Assembly: GCA_026954015.1 (NCBI GenBank)
Contig: JAIXLP010000051.1
Span: 27,140 to 91,139, forward strand
DNA length: 64,000 nucleotides
From: Burkholderiales bacterium
GTDB taxonomy: Bacteria; Pseudomonadota; Gammaproteobacteria; Burkholderiales; Burkholderiaceae_C
Reading direction: 5' to 3'
Each line of letters opens with the position of its first letter. The stretch's first letter is position 1. Shown piece after piece: positions 16,312 through 25,618 of the stretch. A program made the translations under genes and the position numbers. A model generated the notes under the pieces. It was not told the origin of the DNA. It was given only the letters and a program-made list of their open reading frames with translations, and did not search any database.

Positions 16312-17565
16312 TCAGGTCACATCGCCGCGCCGGTGAAAGCGCGCCTGCGCCCACTCCCTGCCCTGCAGCACGGCCTTCAGGTGTTGAACGGCGTCCCAGA
16401 TATCGACGTAGCGCAGGTACAGCGGCGTCACGCCAAAGCGCGCCACCTCCGGTTCGCGGTAGTCACCCACCACGCCGCGCGCAATCAGCGCCTGCACCAG
16501 CGCATAGCCTTCGGGGTGGCGCAGGCTCACGTGGCTGCCGCGGTGCGCGTGCTCGCGCGGGGTGACGAGCGTCAGGTCCATGCCCGTGCATTCCTGCTCC
16601 ACGAGGTCGATGAACAGGTCGGTCAGCGCAAGCGACTTGGCGCGGACGCGCTGCATGTCGGTTTTCAGAAAGATCTCGACGCCGCAGGCCACCAGGCCGA
16701 GCGAGACGATGGGCTGCGTGCCGCACAGGAAGCTGCGGATGCCGTGCTCGGGCACGTAGTCCACCGCCATGTCGAATGGGCGTGCGTGGCCCCACCAGCC
16801 CGACAGCGGCTGCCAGAAGTCGCGCCGGTGGCGCGGGTGGGCCCACAGCATGGCGGGCGCGCCCGGCCCGCCGTTGAGGTATTTGTAGGTGCAGCCGATC
16901 GCGAAGTCGGCATTGGCGGCGTTCAGGTCGACCGGCACCGCGCCGATGGAGTGGCACAGGTCCCAGACGGCCAGCGCCCCGCGCTCGTGCGCCAGCGCGG
17001 TGCAGGCCGCCATGTCGTAGAGGTAGCCGGTGCGGTAGTTGACGTGCGAGAGCAGCACGATGGCGGTCTGCTCGGTGACTGCGCCGGGCAGGTCTTGCGG
17101 GTCGTCCAGCAGTTGCAGCGTGTGGCCCTGCCCCAGCGAGGCGATCAGGCCCTGCACCATGTACAGGTCAGTGGGGAAGGCATCGCGCTCGGCGACGATG
17201 ACCTTGCGGTGGGGCTGGCGCTGCTGCTGCATGCGCAGCGCGTTGGCGAGCACCTTGTACAGGTTGATCGAGGTGGAGTCGGTGACGACGATCTCGTCCG
17301 CCCCGGCGCCGACCAGGGGCGCCATCTGGTTGCCCAGGCGCAGCGGCAGGTTCCACCAGTCGGCCTTGTTCCAGCTATGGATCAGATCGACGCCCCATTC
17401 GCGCTGCACCACGTCCTGCGCGTGCGCGAGCGCTCGGCGGGGCCGGGCACCCAGCGAGTTGCCGTCCAGATAGATGACGCCATCGGGCAGCTCGAACTCC
17501 TGGCGCAGGGGCGCGAGTTCGTCGCGCGCATCGCTGGCCTCACAGTGCTCGCGGGTAATCGTCAT
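16312..17565 (-). CDS. kynU: kynureninase
   Basis: 417 residues. [14 protein letters not shown] near 32-45, [12 protein letters not shown] near 63-74 and the PLP lysine K228 in [14 protein letters not shown] are diagnostic. The reaction splits L-kynurenine (or 3-hydroxykynurenine) into anthranilate (or 3-hydroxyanthranilate) and alanine. In-frame codons upstream of 17565 (to 17760) are arginine-rich and unlike the family, so the ATG at 17565 is used. The usual partners kynA and kynB are not adjacent. Confidence 0.95.
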   Translation of the reverse strand: MTITREHCEASDARDELAPLRQEFELPDGVIYLDGNSLGARPRRALAHAQDVVQREWGVDLIHSWNKADWWNLPLRLGNQMAPLVGAGADEIVVTDSTSINLYKVLANALRMQQQRQPHRKVIVAERDAFPTDLYMVQGLIASLGQGHTLQLLDDPQDLPGAVTEQTAIVLLSHVNYRTGYLYDMAACTALAHERGALAVWDLCHSIGAVPVDLNAANADFAIGCTYKYLNGGPGAPAMLWAHPRHRRDFWQPLSGWWGHARPFDMAVDYVPEHGIRSFLCGTQPIVSLGLVACGVEIFLKTDMQRVRAKSLALTDLFIDLVEQECTGMDLTLVTPREHAHRGSHVSLRHPEGYALVQALIARGVVGDYREPEVARFGVTPLYLRYVDIWDAVQHLKAVLQGREWAQARFHRRGDVT

Positions 17566-17762
17566 GGGAGTGTCCTTTCGTATCGTTCTCCGCCACGGTG
17601 GGCGCACCGCGTTCGAGTATGCGCCGATCAGGTCGTCGGGGGCTGCACATCCGAGCCCTGCAGCCTGGGCTCGCCGCCTTCGGCGGACTACACTGCGCGG
17701 CTCGACCGCCGCGGTGTGCATCGCCAGTGGCTGAACAACCCCATCGATCAACAGCCCCACCC

Positions 17763-18851
17763 ATGTCCCCCCCCTTCCAGATTGCCGTGATCGCCGGTGA
17801 CGGCATCGGCCGCGAAGTCATGCCCGAGGGCGTGCGCGTCGTGGAAGCCGCGGCCAGGTGCTTTGGCATCGCGCTTGAACTGCACTCCTTCGATTGGGCG
17901 CACTGCGACTACTACGCGCAGCACGGCACCATGATGCCCGATGACTGGAAGCAGCAGCTCGCGGGCATGGATGCAATCTACTTCGGCGCCGTAGGCTGGC
18001 CCGCCACGGTGCCCGACCACATCTCGCTCTGGGGGTCGCTCCTGAAGTTGCGCCGCGAGTTCGATCAGTACGTCAACCTGCGCCCGGTGCGCCTGTTTGA
18101 CGGCGTGCCCTGCCCGCTGGCGGGCAAGCAGCCGGGCGACATCGATTACCTCGTGGTGCGCGAGAACACCGAGGGCGAGTACACCGCGCTGGGCGGCGTG
18201 ATGTACGAAGGCACCGAGCGCGAGATCGTGATCCAGGAGTCGGTCTATTCGCGCCACGGCGCCGAGCGGCTGCTCAAATTCGCGTTCGAGCTGGCGCAGA
18301 GCCGCCCGAAGAAGCACCTGTCGCTCGCCACCAAGAGCAACGGCATCGCGATCAGCATGCCCTGGTGGGACGAGCAGGCGGCCGCGATGGCGAGCCGCTA
18401 CCCGCAGGTGGCCTGGGACAAGCACCACATCGACATCCTCGCCGCGCGCTTCGTCCTGCAGCCCGAGCGCTTCGACGTGGTGGCCGCGACCAATCTGTTC
18501 GGCGACATCCTCTCCGATCTCGGCCCGGCGACGACCGGCACCATCGGCCTTGCGCCCTCGGCCAATCTCAATCCCGAACGGAAATTCCCCAGCCTGTTCG
18601 AGCCGGTGCACGGCTCGGCGCCCGATATCTACGGCAAGGGCATCGCCAACCCGATCGCGATGATCTGGTCGGGCGCGCTGATGCTGGACTTCCTCACGCA
18701 CGGCCAGGGCGCCGGGCGCGCCGCGCACGACGCCATCGTGGCAGCCGTCGAACAAGCCCTCGCAAGCGGCCTGCGCACCCCCGACCTGGGCGGCGCGGCC
18801 AGCACCACGCAGGTGGGCGAGGCCATCGCGGCGCTGATCGCCAAGGGCTGA
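17763..18851 (+). CDS. tartrate/D-malate dehydrogenase (isocitrate/isopropylmalate family)
   Basis: 362 residues. AVIAGDGIGREVMPEG opens the fold. YLVVRENTEGEYTALGG and LFGDILSDLGP are the substrate/metal-binding segments, with LFEPVHGSAPDIYGKG as the NAD-binding motif. The second-domain phrase HGTMMPDDW and AVGWPATVPDHISLW match TtuC/DmlA-type enzymes rather than LeuB. It oxidises D-malate or tartrate with NAD to pyruvate/oxaloacetate-type products and CO2. It is divergent from kynU across a 197-bp spacer with no regulator gene beside it. Which dicarboxylate is used cannot be decided here. Confidence 0.85.
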   Translation: MSPPFQIAVIAGDGIGREVMPEGVRVVEAAARCFGIALELHSFDWAHCDYYAQHGTMMPDDWKQQLAGMDAIYFGAVGWPATVPDHISLWGSLLKLRREFDQYVNLRPVRLFDGVPCPLAGKQPGDIDYLVVRENTEGEYTALGGVMYEGTEREIVIQESVYSRHGAERLLKFAFELAQSRPKKHLSLATKSNGIAISMPWWDEQAAAMASRYPQVAWDKHHIDILAARFVLQPERFDVVAATNLFGDILSDLGPATTGTIGLAPSANLNPERKFPSLFEPVHGSAPDIYGKGIANPIAMIWSGALMLDFLTHGQGAGRAAHDAIVAAVEQALASGLRTPDLGGAASTTQVGEAIAALIAKG

Positions 18852-18881
18852 TTGGGCGCGCCGCCGCAGGCAAGCGGCCGC

Positions 18882-19607
18882 TTACGGCCCGCGCACGTCC
18901 GGGCCGGCGAGGGCGCCGTCGTCCTGCGACATCCGGCCCGCGCCCAGGCCCAGGCCGCCGCCTACGGCCATCCCGGCGCCGCCGCCACCACCACCGCCGC
19001 CACCACCCCCTCCAGAGCGGCCGCCCGCGTTCGCGCCACCGCCGCGTCCGCCTCCCGCCCCGGCGCTGCGCACCGGGCCCTGCTTGGGAACCGCCAGGTC
19101 GGCGGGAACGGCATCGAGCTCCAGCACCTCGCGGATGAAGTTGCGCAGCGACACCACGAGCGCGGCGGTCTCGATCTGGCGCCCGGCCACCATGTCGCTC
19201 GCGGCCTGCACGGCCAGCCGCACCTGCTCGGCCGTGCCCAGCAGCATCACGTCCGAGAGCGCGGCCTCGACCGCATCGCGGATGCGGCGCCTGCGCTCGG
19301 AGTCGCCCGCCTCGGGCGCCGCCGCATGCGGCGCGTCTTCCTCCGCTGCGGCATCGCGCGCGCGCAGCTCGCGCGCGTGGCGCGGGTCCACCGCCAGGTT
19401 GCCCGTGAAGGAGCCGCCCAGCGTCTTGTAGGCGGCGATCAGCGTTTTCAGCCGCTCGTTGATCTGGCGGTTCTGACGCTCGCGGCGCTGCTGCAGGCGC
19501 TGCATCACCAGCAGGCGAATGCCCACGGCCACGACCGTCACGAGCACCAGCCCGAGCAGCGTGGACAGCACGCCCTGCCAGGAGCTGAAATCGATGGAGT
19601 TGCGCAT
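18882..19607 (-). CDS. membrane-anchored protein with glycine-rich tail, unknown function
   Basis: 241 residues, not recognised. One transmembrane helix (about 13-35) is followed by a coiled-coil-like, arginine/glutamine-rich stretch (RLQQRRERQNRQINERLKTL). A globular part (about 100-175) contains AVEAALSDVMLLGTAEQVRL. The tail (about 180-241) is almost all Gly, Ala and Arg, including 12 consecutive glycines. It is convergent with the dehydrogenase gene and lies 36 bp after pmbA on the same strand. The tail is coded by low-complexity DNA that may vary in length. Confidence 0.7.
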   Translation of the reverse strand: MRNSIDFSSWQGVLSTLLGLVLVTVVAVGIRLLVMQRLQQRRERQNRQINERLKTLIAAYKTLGGSFTGNLAVDPRHARELRARDAAAEEDAPHAAAPEAGDSERRRRIRDAVEAALSDVMLLGTAEQVRLAVQAASDMVAGRQIETAALVVSLRNFIREVLELDAVPADLAVPKQGPVRSAGAGGGRGGGANAGGRSGGGGGGGGGGGGAGMAVGGGLGLGAGRMSQDDGALAGPDVRGP

Positions 19608-19643
19608 GGCGGGGAGCGTAGCAGACCGCCCCGCTGTGGCGGC

Positions 19644-21053
19644 TCAGCTCCCCGCCACCTTCATGCGGTTGACCAACATGGAGCCGACCGTCTTGGCGCC
19701 GTAGCCATAGGCATCGGCGCCCACGGCCTCTATCCCCTTGAACATGGCCCTGAGGTTGCCTGCGATGGTGATCTCCTGCACCGGGTAGGCAATCTCGCCG
19801 TTTTCCACCCAGAAGCCGCTGGCGCCGCGCGAATAGTCCCCCGTGACCAGGTTCACGCCCTGGCCCATGAGCTCGATCACGAACAGACCCGTGCCGAGCT
19901 TGCGGAGCATGGCGTCGAGGTCGTCGCCCGCGCGCGTGCGCCGCGACGTGAGCGTGAGGTTGTGCGAGCCGCCCGCGTTGCCCGTGGTGTGCATGCCCAG
20001 CTTGCGCGCCGAATAACTCGACAGGAAATAGCCCGCCACGCGCCCGCCCTCGACCACCTTGCGCGGTGCCACGCGTACACCCTCGTCGTCGAACGGCGAG
20101 CTGCCCTTGCCCTGCGGGATGAACGGGTCCTCTGCAACGTCGATGTGCGCGGGAAAGACCGGCTTGCCCAGCGCATCCACGAGAAAACTGCTCTTGCGGT
20201 ACAGCGCGCCGCCGCTCACGGCCTGCACGAAGCTGCCCAGCAGCCCGGCGGCCAGCGGCGCCTCGAACAGCACCGGGCATTCGGTCGTCGCGATCTTGCG
20301 TGCGCCCAGGCGCGAGAGCGCCCGCTCGGCCGCGTAGCGGCCCACCGCCTCGGGCGTGGCCAGATGCGCCGCGTCGCGCTCGGAGCTGTACCAGGCATCG
20401 CGCTGCATCTGGCCGCGCCGCCCCGGCAGCGAGGCGATCGGCGCTACCGAGATGCTGTGGCGCGAGCTGGCGTAGCCGCCGCGAAAGCCGTGCGTGTGCG
20501 CGCTGAAAAAGTGGCTCTGCTGCGCCGAGACGCTGGCGCCCTCGCTGTTGGTGATGCGCTGGTGCGTCTGCATCGCCGCGGCCTCGCATTCGAGCGCGAT
20601 GCGCGCGGCCTCCTCGCTCGTGAGGCTCCACGGATGGAACAGATCGAGGTCACGGTGCGACGCTGTGGGCGCCACGTCCTGCGCGTCGGGCAGGCCCGCC
20701 ACCGGGTCTTCGGCGGTGAAGCGCGCGATGTCGTACGCGGCCTGCACCGTCTGGCGCACCGCCGCGGGCGAGAAATCGGACGTGCTCGCGTTGCCCCGAC
20801 GCTGGCCGAGGTAGACCGTCACGCCCAGCGATTTGTCGCGGTTGCGCTCCACGCTTTCGAGCTGCCCGCGGCGCACGCCCACCGACAGGCCGCAGCCCTC
20901 GGACGCCTCCGCCCCCGCGTCACTCGCGCCGAGCTTGCGCGCGTGCGCCAAGGCCTGATCGACCAGATCTTCGAACTGCGCGCGGGAATAACTGAAGCCG
21001 GTTTCGGCGGCGCCGCCGGCGGATGGGCCGCGCGCGTGGGGTGTTGTTTTCAT
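19644..21053 (-). CDS. pmbA: metalloprotease PmbA/TldE
   Basis: 469 residues, normal for PmbA. The N-terminal domain contains the segment RGQLESVERNRDKSLGVTVYLGQRRGNAST, split here around residues 63-92. The C-terminal half has GLFVIELMGQGVNLVTGDYSRGASGFWVENG-type sequence (GDYSRGASGFWVENG is the clearest motif). TldD/TldE complexes degrade unfolded or modified peptides (antitoxin CcdA, microcin B17 maturation). The ATG at 21053 sits back to back with the DarP gene. tldD itself is not in the window. Confidence 0.92.
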   Translation of the reverse strand: MKTTPHARGPSAGGAAETGFSYSRAQFEDLVDQALAHARKLGASDAGAEASEGCGLSVGVRRGQLESVERNRDKSLGVTVYLGQRRGNASTSDFSPAAVRQTVQAAYDIARFTAEDPVAGLPDAQDVAPTASHRDLDLFHPWSLTSEEAARIALECEAAAMQTHQRITNSEGASVSAQQSHFFSAHTHGFRGGYASSRHSISVAPIASLPGRRGQMQRDAWYSSERDAAHLATPEAVGRYAAERALSRLGARKIATTECPVLFEAPLAAGLLGSFVQAVSGGALYRKSSFLVDALGKPVFPAHIDVAEDPFIPQGKGSSPFDDEGVRVAPRKVVEGGRVAGYFLSSYSARKLGMHTTGNAGGSHNLTLTSRRTRAGDDLDAMLRKLGTGLFVIELMGQGVNLVTGDYSRGASGFWVENGEIAYPVQEITIAGNLRAMFKGIEAVGADAYGYGAKTVGSMLVNRMKVAGS

Positions 21054-21120
21054 GGCGGCGGCTATGATACTTGGCGCCCGATCGCGGCGCCGCCCGCACC
21101 GCACCGCCGCACCTCCCGCC

Positions 21121-21765
21121 ATGCCCCGCAAACCCACCAAAGGCTATTACGTCAAGGGCCAGTTCGTCGCCGAAGGCACTGAACTGGACGAGCAGTTCAA
21201 GGCCGAACTGCGCGGCACCACCGGCGAAAGCAAGACCGAGCGCAAGCGTGCCAGCGCCGAACTGCAGGAGCTGGGCAGCGCGCTGCTCACGCTGGGCGCC
21301 GACCCGCTCGCCAGCCTCGCGCTGCCCGAGCGGCTGCTGGACGCGCTCGCCGAAGCGCGGCGCATCACCGCGTTCGAGGGGCTGCGCCGGCAGATGCAGC
21401 TTGTGGGCAAGCTCATGCGCAAGCTCGATGCCGACACGCTCGCGCGCGTGCGCGCCAGCGTCGCAAGCGCCGGCGCGGGCCGCCAGCAGGAGGCGCTGGC
21501 ACTGCACGAAGCGGAGCACTGGCGCGACCGGCTGCTGGCGGACGAACACGCGCTCGCCGCCTGGCTTGCGGCGCACCCGGCGAGCGACGCCCAGCACCTG
21601 CGCTCGCTCATCCGCCAGGCGCGCAAGGACAACCCGCCGGTGAGCGCGACGGAGGTCTCGCAAGGTCTTGCGCCCCGCAGGAGCCGCGCGTACCGGGAAC
21701 TCTTTCAGGCGCTGCGCGGCGAGTTGCTGCAAGCGCCGCCCACCACCGAGGGACCCCATGCCTGA
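21121..21765 (+). CDS. darP: ribosome-associated protein DarP/YjgA (DUF615)
   Basis: 214 residues. Characteristic segments are RKPTKGYYVKGQFV at the start, KTERKRASAELQELG, the run LPERLLDALAEARRI and RLADEHALAAWL-like sequence in the middle, and RQARKDNP with RSRAYRELFQALR at the end. DarP binds pre-50S particles and promotes 23S rRNA peptidyl-transferase-centre maturation. It is divergent from pmbA and overlaps mog by 8 bp, so it is cotranscribed with mog. Confidence 0.92.
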   Translation: MPRKPTKGYYVKGQFVAEGTELDEQFKAELRGTTGESKTERKRASAELQELGSALLTLGADPLASLALPERLLDALAEARRITAFEGLRRQMQLVGKLMRKLDADTLARVRASVASAGAGRQQEALALHEAEHWRDRLLADEHALAAWLAAHPASDAQHLRSLIRQARKDNPPVSATEVSQGLAPRRSRAYRELFQALRGELLQAPPTTEGPHA

Positions 21766-22372
21766 CACGCCTGCCACAGCGCTCCCCCCGCCCGAGCCGG
21801 TCACGATCGGCGTGGTCTCGGTCAGCGACCGCGCGAGCCAGGGCGTCTATGAAGACCAGGGGCTGCCCACGCTCCAGGACTGGCTCACGCGCGCGCTGCA
21901 CAACCCGATCACGTTTGACGCGCGCCTGATTCCGGATGAGCAGGAACGCATCCGCGCCACGCTCGTCGAGCTCGCCAGCGCAGGGTGCTCGCTGATTCTC
22001 ACGACCGGCGGCACCGGCCCCGCGCCGCGCGACGTGACGCCCGAGGCCACGCTGGCCGTGGCCGACAAGGTGATGCCCGGCTTTGGCGAGCAGATGCGGC
22101 GCATCAGCCAGCACTTCGTTCCCACGGCCATCCTGTCGCGTCAGGTGGCGGTGATCCGCGGCCAGAGCCTCATCATCAACCTGCCGGGCCAGCCCAAGGC
22201 CATCGCCGAAACGCTCGAAGGGCTGAAAGACAAGGATGGCGCGCCGCTCGTGCCCGGCATCTTCGCGGCCGTGCCGTACTGCGTGGATCTCATCGGCGGG
22301 CCCTACCTGGAAACGGTGGACAGCGTCTGCAAGGCCTTCCGGCCCAAGAGCGCGGTGCGCCACCAGCGCTGA
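21758..22372 (+). CDS. mog: molybdopterin adenylyltransferase Mog
   Basis: 204 residues with GVVSVSDRASQGVYEDQG near the start, LTTGGTGPAPRDVTPEAT (the MPT-binding loop) near 85-102 and LIINLPGQPKAIAETL near 140. It adenylylates molybdopterin before molybdenum insertion, the last shared step of Moco synthesis. The ATG at 21758 overlaps the end of darP. Its stop abuts that of spoT on the opposite strand with no room for a terminator. Confidence 0.93.
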   Translation: MPDTPATALPPPEPVTIGVVSVSDRASQGVYEDQGLPTLQDWLTRALHNPITFDARLIPDEQERIRATLVELASAGCSLILTTGGTGPAPRDVTPEATLAVADKVMPGFGEQMRRISQHFVPTAILSRQVAVIRGQSLIINLPGQPKAIAETLEGLKDKDGAPLVPGIFAAVPYCVDLIGGPYLETVDSVCKAFRPKSAVRHQR

Positions 22373-24646
22373 TCAGGGCGCGGCAGCGAACACCCGCTCC
22401 ACGCGCAGCACAGTATTGACGCGACGCAGGCTGCGCAGGATGGCCTCGACGTGCGCGAGGTTGCGTACCGCAACGACGAAGCGCAGGTCGGTGGTGCCAC
22501 CGGTGGCGTCGTCCATGTCCATGTGGATGATGTCGGCCTCGCAGCCCGAGAGCTCCGACGCCACCCGTGCCAGTACCCCCTTGTGGTTGGCCACGGTGAC
22601 GGTGATCGCCACCTCGAAGGCGCGCGTGGGCTCGTCGGCCCAGTCCACGGCGATGAAACGCTCGCCGTCCTTGCGCTGCAGCTCGCGCGCCAGCGCGCAC
22701 TGCGCGTGGTGCACCACCAGCCCCTCGCCGCGTCCCAGGTAGCCCACGATCGGATCGCCTGGCACCGGGTGGCAGCAGGTGGCGTACTGCACCGTCGCAC
22801 GCTCGCTGCCGTCGAGCAGTACACCGCCCTGCGACAGGCTGTCGTCCGCGCCATAGCGCTCGCGCGTGAGCAGCAGTACATCCGGGCGCTGCCCGCGCTC
22901 GGAAAGCAGCGCGCCTATGCGCCGCGCGACGATGCGCGCCACGCGCTTGCCCAGGCCGATTTCAGTCAGCAGCTCTTCGCGCGTGCGGCAGCCCGTGAAG
23001 CGCAGCAGCTTGTCCCAGAGCGCGCCGTGGTGCTCAGGGTCAGGCAGCGCGTTGATGCCCTCGGCGCGCAGCGCCTGCGCGAGCAGCTTCTCGCCCAGGC
23101 CCACCGATTCCTTCTGCGCCAGCGTCTTCAGGTACAGGCGAATCTTGGAGCGCGCGCGGCCCGAACGCACGAAGCCGAGCCACGCGGGGTTGGGCGTGGC
23201 CTCGGGCGCGGTCATGATCTCGACCACGTCGCCGTTCTTGAGCTCGGTGCGCAGCGGCACCTGCTGGTGGTTCACCTGCGCGGCCACCGTGTGGTCGCCT
23301 ACGTCGCTGTGAATCGCGTAGGCGAAATCCACCACCGTCGTGCCGCTGGGCAGCGCCATGATCTGCCCGCGCGGCGTGAAGACGTAGACCGCATCGGGGA
23401 ACAGATCGACCTTGACGTGCTCCCAGAATTCGGTCGCGTCGTGCGTTTCGTCCTGGATGTCGAGCAGCGACTGCAGCCAGCGCGTGCCGAGCTTTTGCGC
23501 GCCGGCGCTGCCCGCGTGCTGCGCCTTGTAAAGCCAGTGTGCGGCCACGCCGGCCTCGGCCACGATGTGCATCTCCTCGGTGCGCACCTGAAACTCGATG
23601 TTCAGGCTCGCGGGCCCCACGAGCGTGGTGTGCAGCGACTGGTAGCCGTTGGCCTTGGCGATCGCGATGTGGTCGGTGAACTTGCCGGGCACCGGCTTGT
23701 AGAGCTGGTGCAGCACGCCGATCGCGGTATAGCAGTCGATCACGGCGGGCACGATCACGCGGAAACCGTAGAGATCCGCTACCTGCGCAAAGCTCAGGTG
23801 GCGCTCACCCATGCGCTGGTAGATGCCGTACAGCGTCTTCTCGCGCCCCTCCAGGCGCACCACCAGCCCCTGGCGCTCAAACGCTGCCTGCACTTCGTCC
23901 CGCACCTTCTGCACCACGTCGCGGCGGCGACCGCGCGAACGCGCCACCGCCTTGGCCAGCGTCGCATAGCGAAACGGGTGCAGGTGGCGAAACGACAGAT
24001 CCTGCAGCTCTCGGTAGGTCTGGTTGAGGCCCAGGCGGTGCGCGATAGGCGCGTAGATTTCCAGTGTTTCGGACGCGATGCGGTGCCACTTGTCGCGCGG
24101 CGCGCTGCCCAGCGTGCGCATGTTGTGCGTGCGGTCCGCCAGCTTGACGAGGATCACGCGCACGTCGCGCGCCATCGCCAGCAGCATCTTGCGAAACGAC
24201 TCGGACTGCCCTTCTTCGCGTGTGTTGAACTGCAGCTTGTCGAGCTTGGTGAGGCCATCGACCATCTCGGCCACCGCGCTGCCGAAGTGCTCAACCAGAT
24301 CCTGCTTGCTGACGCCGCAATCCTCCAGCGCGTCGTGCAGCAGCGCCGCCATCAGTGCTTCGGCGTCGAGTTTCCAGTCGGCGCACAGGCTCGCGACCGC
24401 GATCGGGTGCGTGATGTAGGGCTCGCCGCTGTTGCGCAACTGGCCCAGATGCGCCGTGTCGGCGTAGCGGTACGCGCGCCGCACCTGCTCGATCGCGGCC
24501 TCGTTCAGGTAGTGCAGCTTCTCGACAAGCGTGGTGAAACTGGCGGCTGCCGCGTCGGCAACCGCCTTGACGGCGCTGCCACCGGTCCCTGGAGCCGGTG
24601 GCTCATGCGCGCTTTCCACGGCGGAAGGATGCACAAGATCACCCAT
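22373..24646 (-). CDS. spoT: bifunctional (p)ppGpp synthetase/hydrolase SpoT
   Basis: 757 residues. The HD hydrolase domain is intact (ALLHDALEDCG; LADRTHNMRTL). The synthetase domain follows (LYGFRVIVPAVIDCY; KANGYQSLHTTLVGP), then TGS (FVFTPRGQIMALPSGTTVVDFAY, 22 residues in all), the CC-type linker and a C-terminal ACT domain (ITVTVANHKGVLARVASEL). The order and sequence match SpoT/Rel rather than monofunctional RelA. The ATG at 24646 is used because a codon at 24700 would lie inside the rpoZ terminator hairpin. It is last in gmk-rpoZ-spoT, the classical order. Confidence 0.95.
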   Translation of the reverse strand: MGDLVHPSAVESAHEPPAPGTGGSAVKAVADAAAASFTTLVEKLHYLNEAAIEQVRRAYRYADTAHLGQLRNSGEPYITHPIAVASLCADWKLDAEALMAALLHDALEDCGVSKQDLVEHFGSAVAEMVDGLTKLDKLQFNTREEGQSESFRKMLLAMARDVRVILVKLADRTHNMRTLGSAPRDKWHRIASETLEIYAPIAHRLGLNQTYRELQDLSFRHLHPFRYATLAKAVARSRGRRRDVVQKVRDEVQAAFERQGLVVRLEGREKTLYGIYQRMGERHLSFAQVADLYGFRVIVPAVIDCYTAIGVLHQLYKPVPGKFTDHIAIAKANGYQSLHTTLVGPASLNIEFQVRTEEMHIVAEAGVAAHWLYKAQHAGSAGAQKLGTRWLQSLLDIQDETHDATEFWEHVKVDLFPDAVYVFTPRGQIMALPSGTTVVDFAYAIHSDVGDHTVAAQVNHQQVPLRTELKNGDVVEIMTAPEATPNPAWLGFVRSGRARSKIRLYLKTLAQKESVGLGEKLLAQALRAEGINALPDPEHHGALWDKLLRFTGCRTREELLTEIGLGKRVARIVARRIGALLSERGQRPDVLLLTRERYGADDSLSQGGVLLDGSERATVQYATCCHPVPGDPIVGYLGRGEGLVVHHAQCALARELQRKDGERFIAVDWADEPTRAFEVAITVTVANHKGVLARVASELSGCEADIIHMDMDDATGGTTDLRFVVAVRNLAHVEAILRSLRRVNTVLRVERVFAAAP

Positions 24647-24690
24647 CCCATAAATGTAGCGTGAGACCACGTCTGGGGGCTTGCAGGAAC

Positions 24691-24717
24691 AAAAAAGCAC
24701 CGCGTTGCGGTGCTTTT
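24691..24717 (-). terminator. hairpin terminator/attenuator between rpoZ and spoT
   Basis: Perfect 11-bp stem AAAAGCACCGC / GCGGTGCTTTT with a 3-nt loop; read leftward it ends in six T. Its place inside the gmk-rpoZ-spoT transcript means it should lower spoT expression relative to rpoZ, or spoT has its own promoter just beyond it. Confidence 0.8.
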
Positions 24718-24742
24718 CGGTGCGTGAGCGCGACGCGCGGGC

Positions 24743-24946
24743 TCAGCCCGGCACTTTTTTGAGCATTTCCAGCCCGATCTTGCCCGCGGCGATCTCGCGC
24801 AGCGCGGTCACGCCGGGCTTGTTGCGGCTCTCGATCTTGGGCGCGTGGCCCTGGCTCAGCATGCGTGCGCGGTAGGTGGCCGCCAGCACGAGCTGGAAGC
24901 GGTTGGGGATCTGTTCGAGGCAATCTTCCACGGTAATGCGGGCCAT
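24743..24946 (-). CDS. rpoZ: RNA polymerase omega subunit
   Basis: 67 residues, full length. [22 protein letters not shown] and the conserved helix core ARMLS...[16 protein letters not shown] identify omega, which helps beta-prime fold and mediates ppGpp binding at site 1 of RNA polymerase. It follows gmk by 18 bp and precedes spoT, linking polymerase and alarmone genes. Confidence 0.96.
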   Translation of the reverse strand: MARITVEDCLEQIPNRFQLVLAATYRARMLSQGHAPKIESRNKPGVTALREIAAGKIGLEMLKKVPG

Positions 24947-24964
24947 GTGGGGGTACTCCGGAAG

Positions 24965-25585
24965 TCAGGAAATGCGCAACGAGGCGAAGGTGTCGGCGCG
25001 CGAACGGCGCTGCGCGGCGATCTTCAGGCGCTGGGCGTGGACTATGGTTTTCAGGTCGAAAAGCGCACGCTCGAAGACTTCGTTGATTATAACGAAGTCG
25101 AACTTTCCGACCTGCTCCATCTCCTGCGCGGCGTTGGCCAGGCGCTGCTCGATCACGTCGGCGCTGTCCTCGCCGCGGCGCAGCAGGCGCGAGCGCAGCT
25201 CCTCCCAGCTCGGCGGCAGCACGAAGATCAGCACTGCGTTGGCAAACGCGCACTTGATCTGCGCCGCACCCTGGTAGTCGATCTCCAGGATGACGTCGCC
25301 GCCCTGCGCGATGCGCTCCTCGATCGCGCGGCGCGAGGTGCCATAGTAATTGCCGTGCACGTTGGCCCACTCGACGAAGGCGTCCGCCGCCACCATCGCG
25401 TCGAACTGCTCGACGCTCGTGAAGTAGTACTCGCGCCCTTCCAGCTCCTGCCCGCGCGGCGCGCGCGTGGTGTGCGAGACCGAGGGCCGCACCAGCGCGT
25501 CGAGTTCCATCAGCGCGTTGACGAGACTCGACTTGCCCGCCCCGCTGGGGGCGGAAACAACAAACAAATTTCCGGGGTAGTCCAT
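24965..25585 (-). CDS. gmk: guanylate kinase
   Basis: 206 residues. The P-loop is [12 protein letters not shown] (about 10-21); [19 protein letters not shown] is the GMP-binding region and [14 protein letters not shown] the Walker B area. It converts GMP to GDP with ATP. It heads the gmk-rpoZ-spoT cluster, 33 bp downstream of yicC on the same strand. Confidence 0.96.
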   Translation of the reverse strand: MDYPGNLFVVSAPSGAGKSSLVNALMELDALVRPSVSHTTRAPRGQELEGREYYFTSVEQFDAMVAADAFVEWANVHGNYYGTSRRAIEERIAQGGDVILEIDYQGAAQIKCAFANAVLIFVLPPSWEELRSRLLRRGEDSADVIEQRLANAAQEMEQVGKFDFVIINEVFERALFDLKTIVHAQRLKIAAQRRSRADTFASLRIS

Positions 25586-25593
25586 GGTGGGCG

Positions 25594-25606
25594 AGCGCTG
25601 GCAGCT
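25594..25606 (+). repeat. half copy of the palindromic repeat, copy G
   Basis: Exact 13-mer AGCGCTGGCAGCT, the right arm of the intergenic repeat, followed by ATTGTTTTG. It sits in the 33-bp spacer between yicC and gmk. Only the one arm is present. Confidence 0.5.
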
Positions 25607-25618
25607 ATTGTTTTGTGA

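Noticed and set aside
19020..19080. Glycine-tract DNA as a possible tandem repeat element
   Set aside because: It is in frame with the membrane protein and explained by its glycine-rich tail.
22451..24664. Open frame of about 740 codons antisense to spoT
   Set aside because: Composition is that of a shadow frame, and spoT has all its domains intact.
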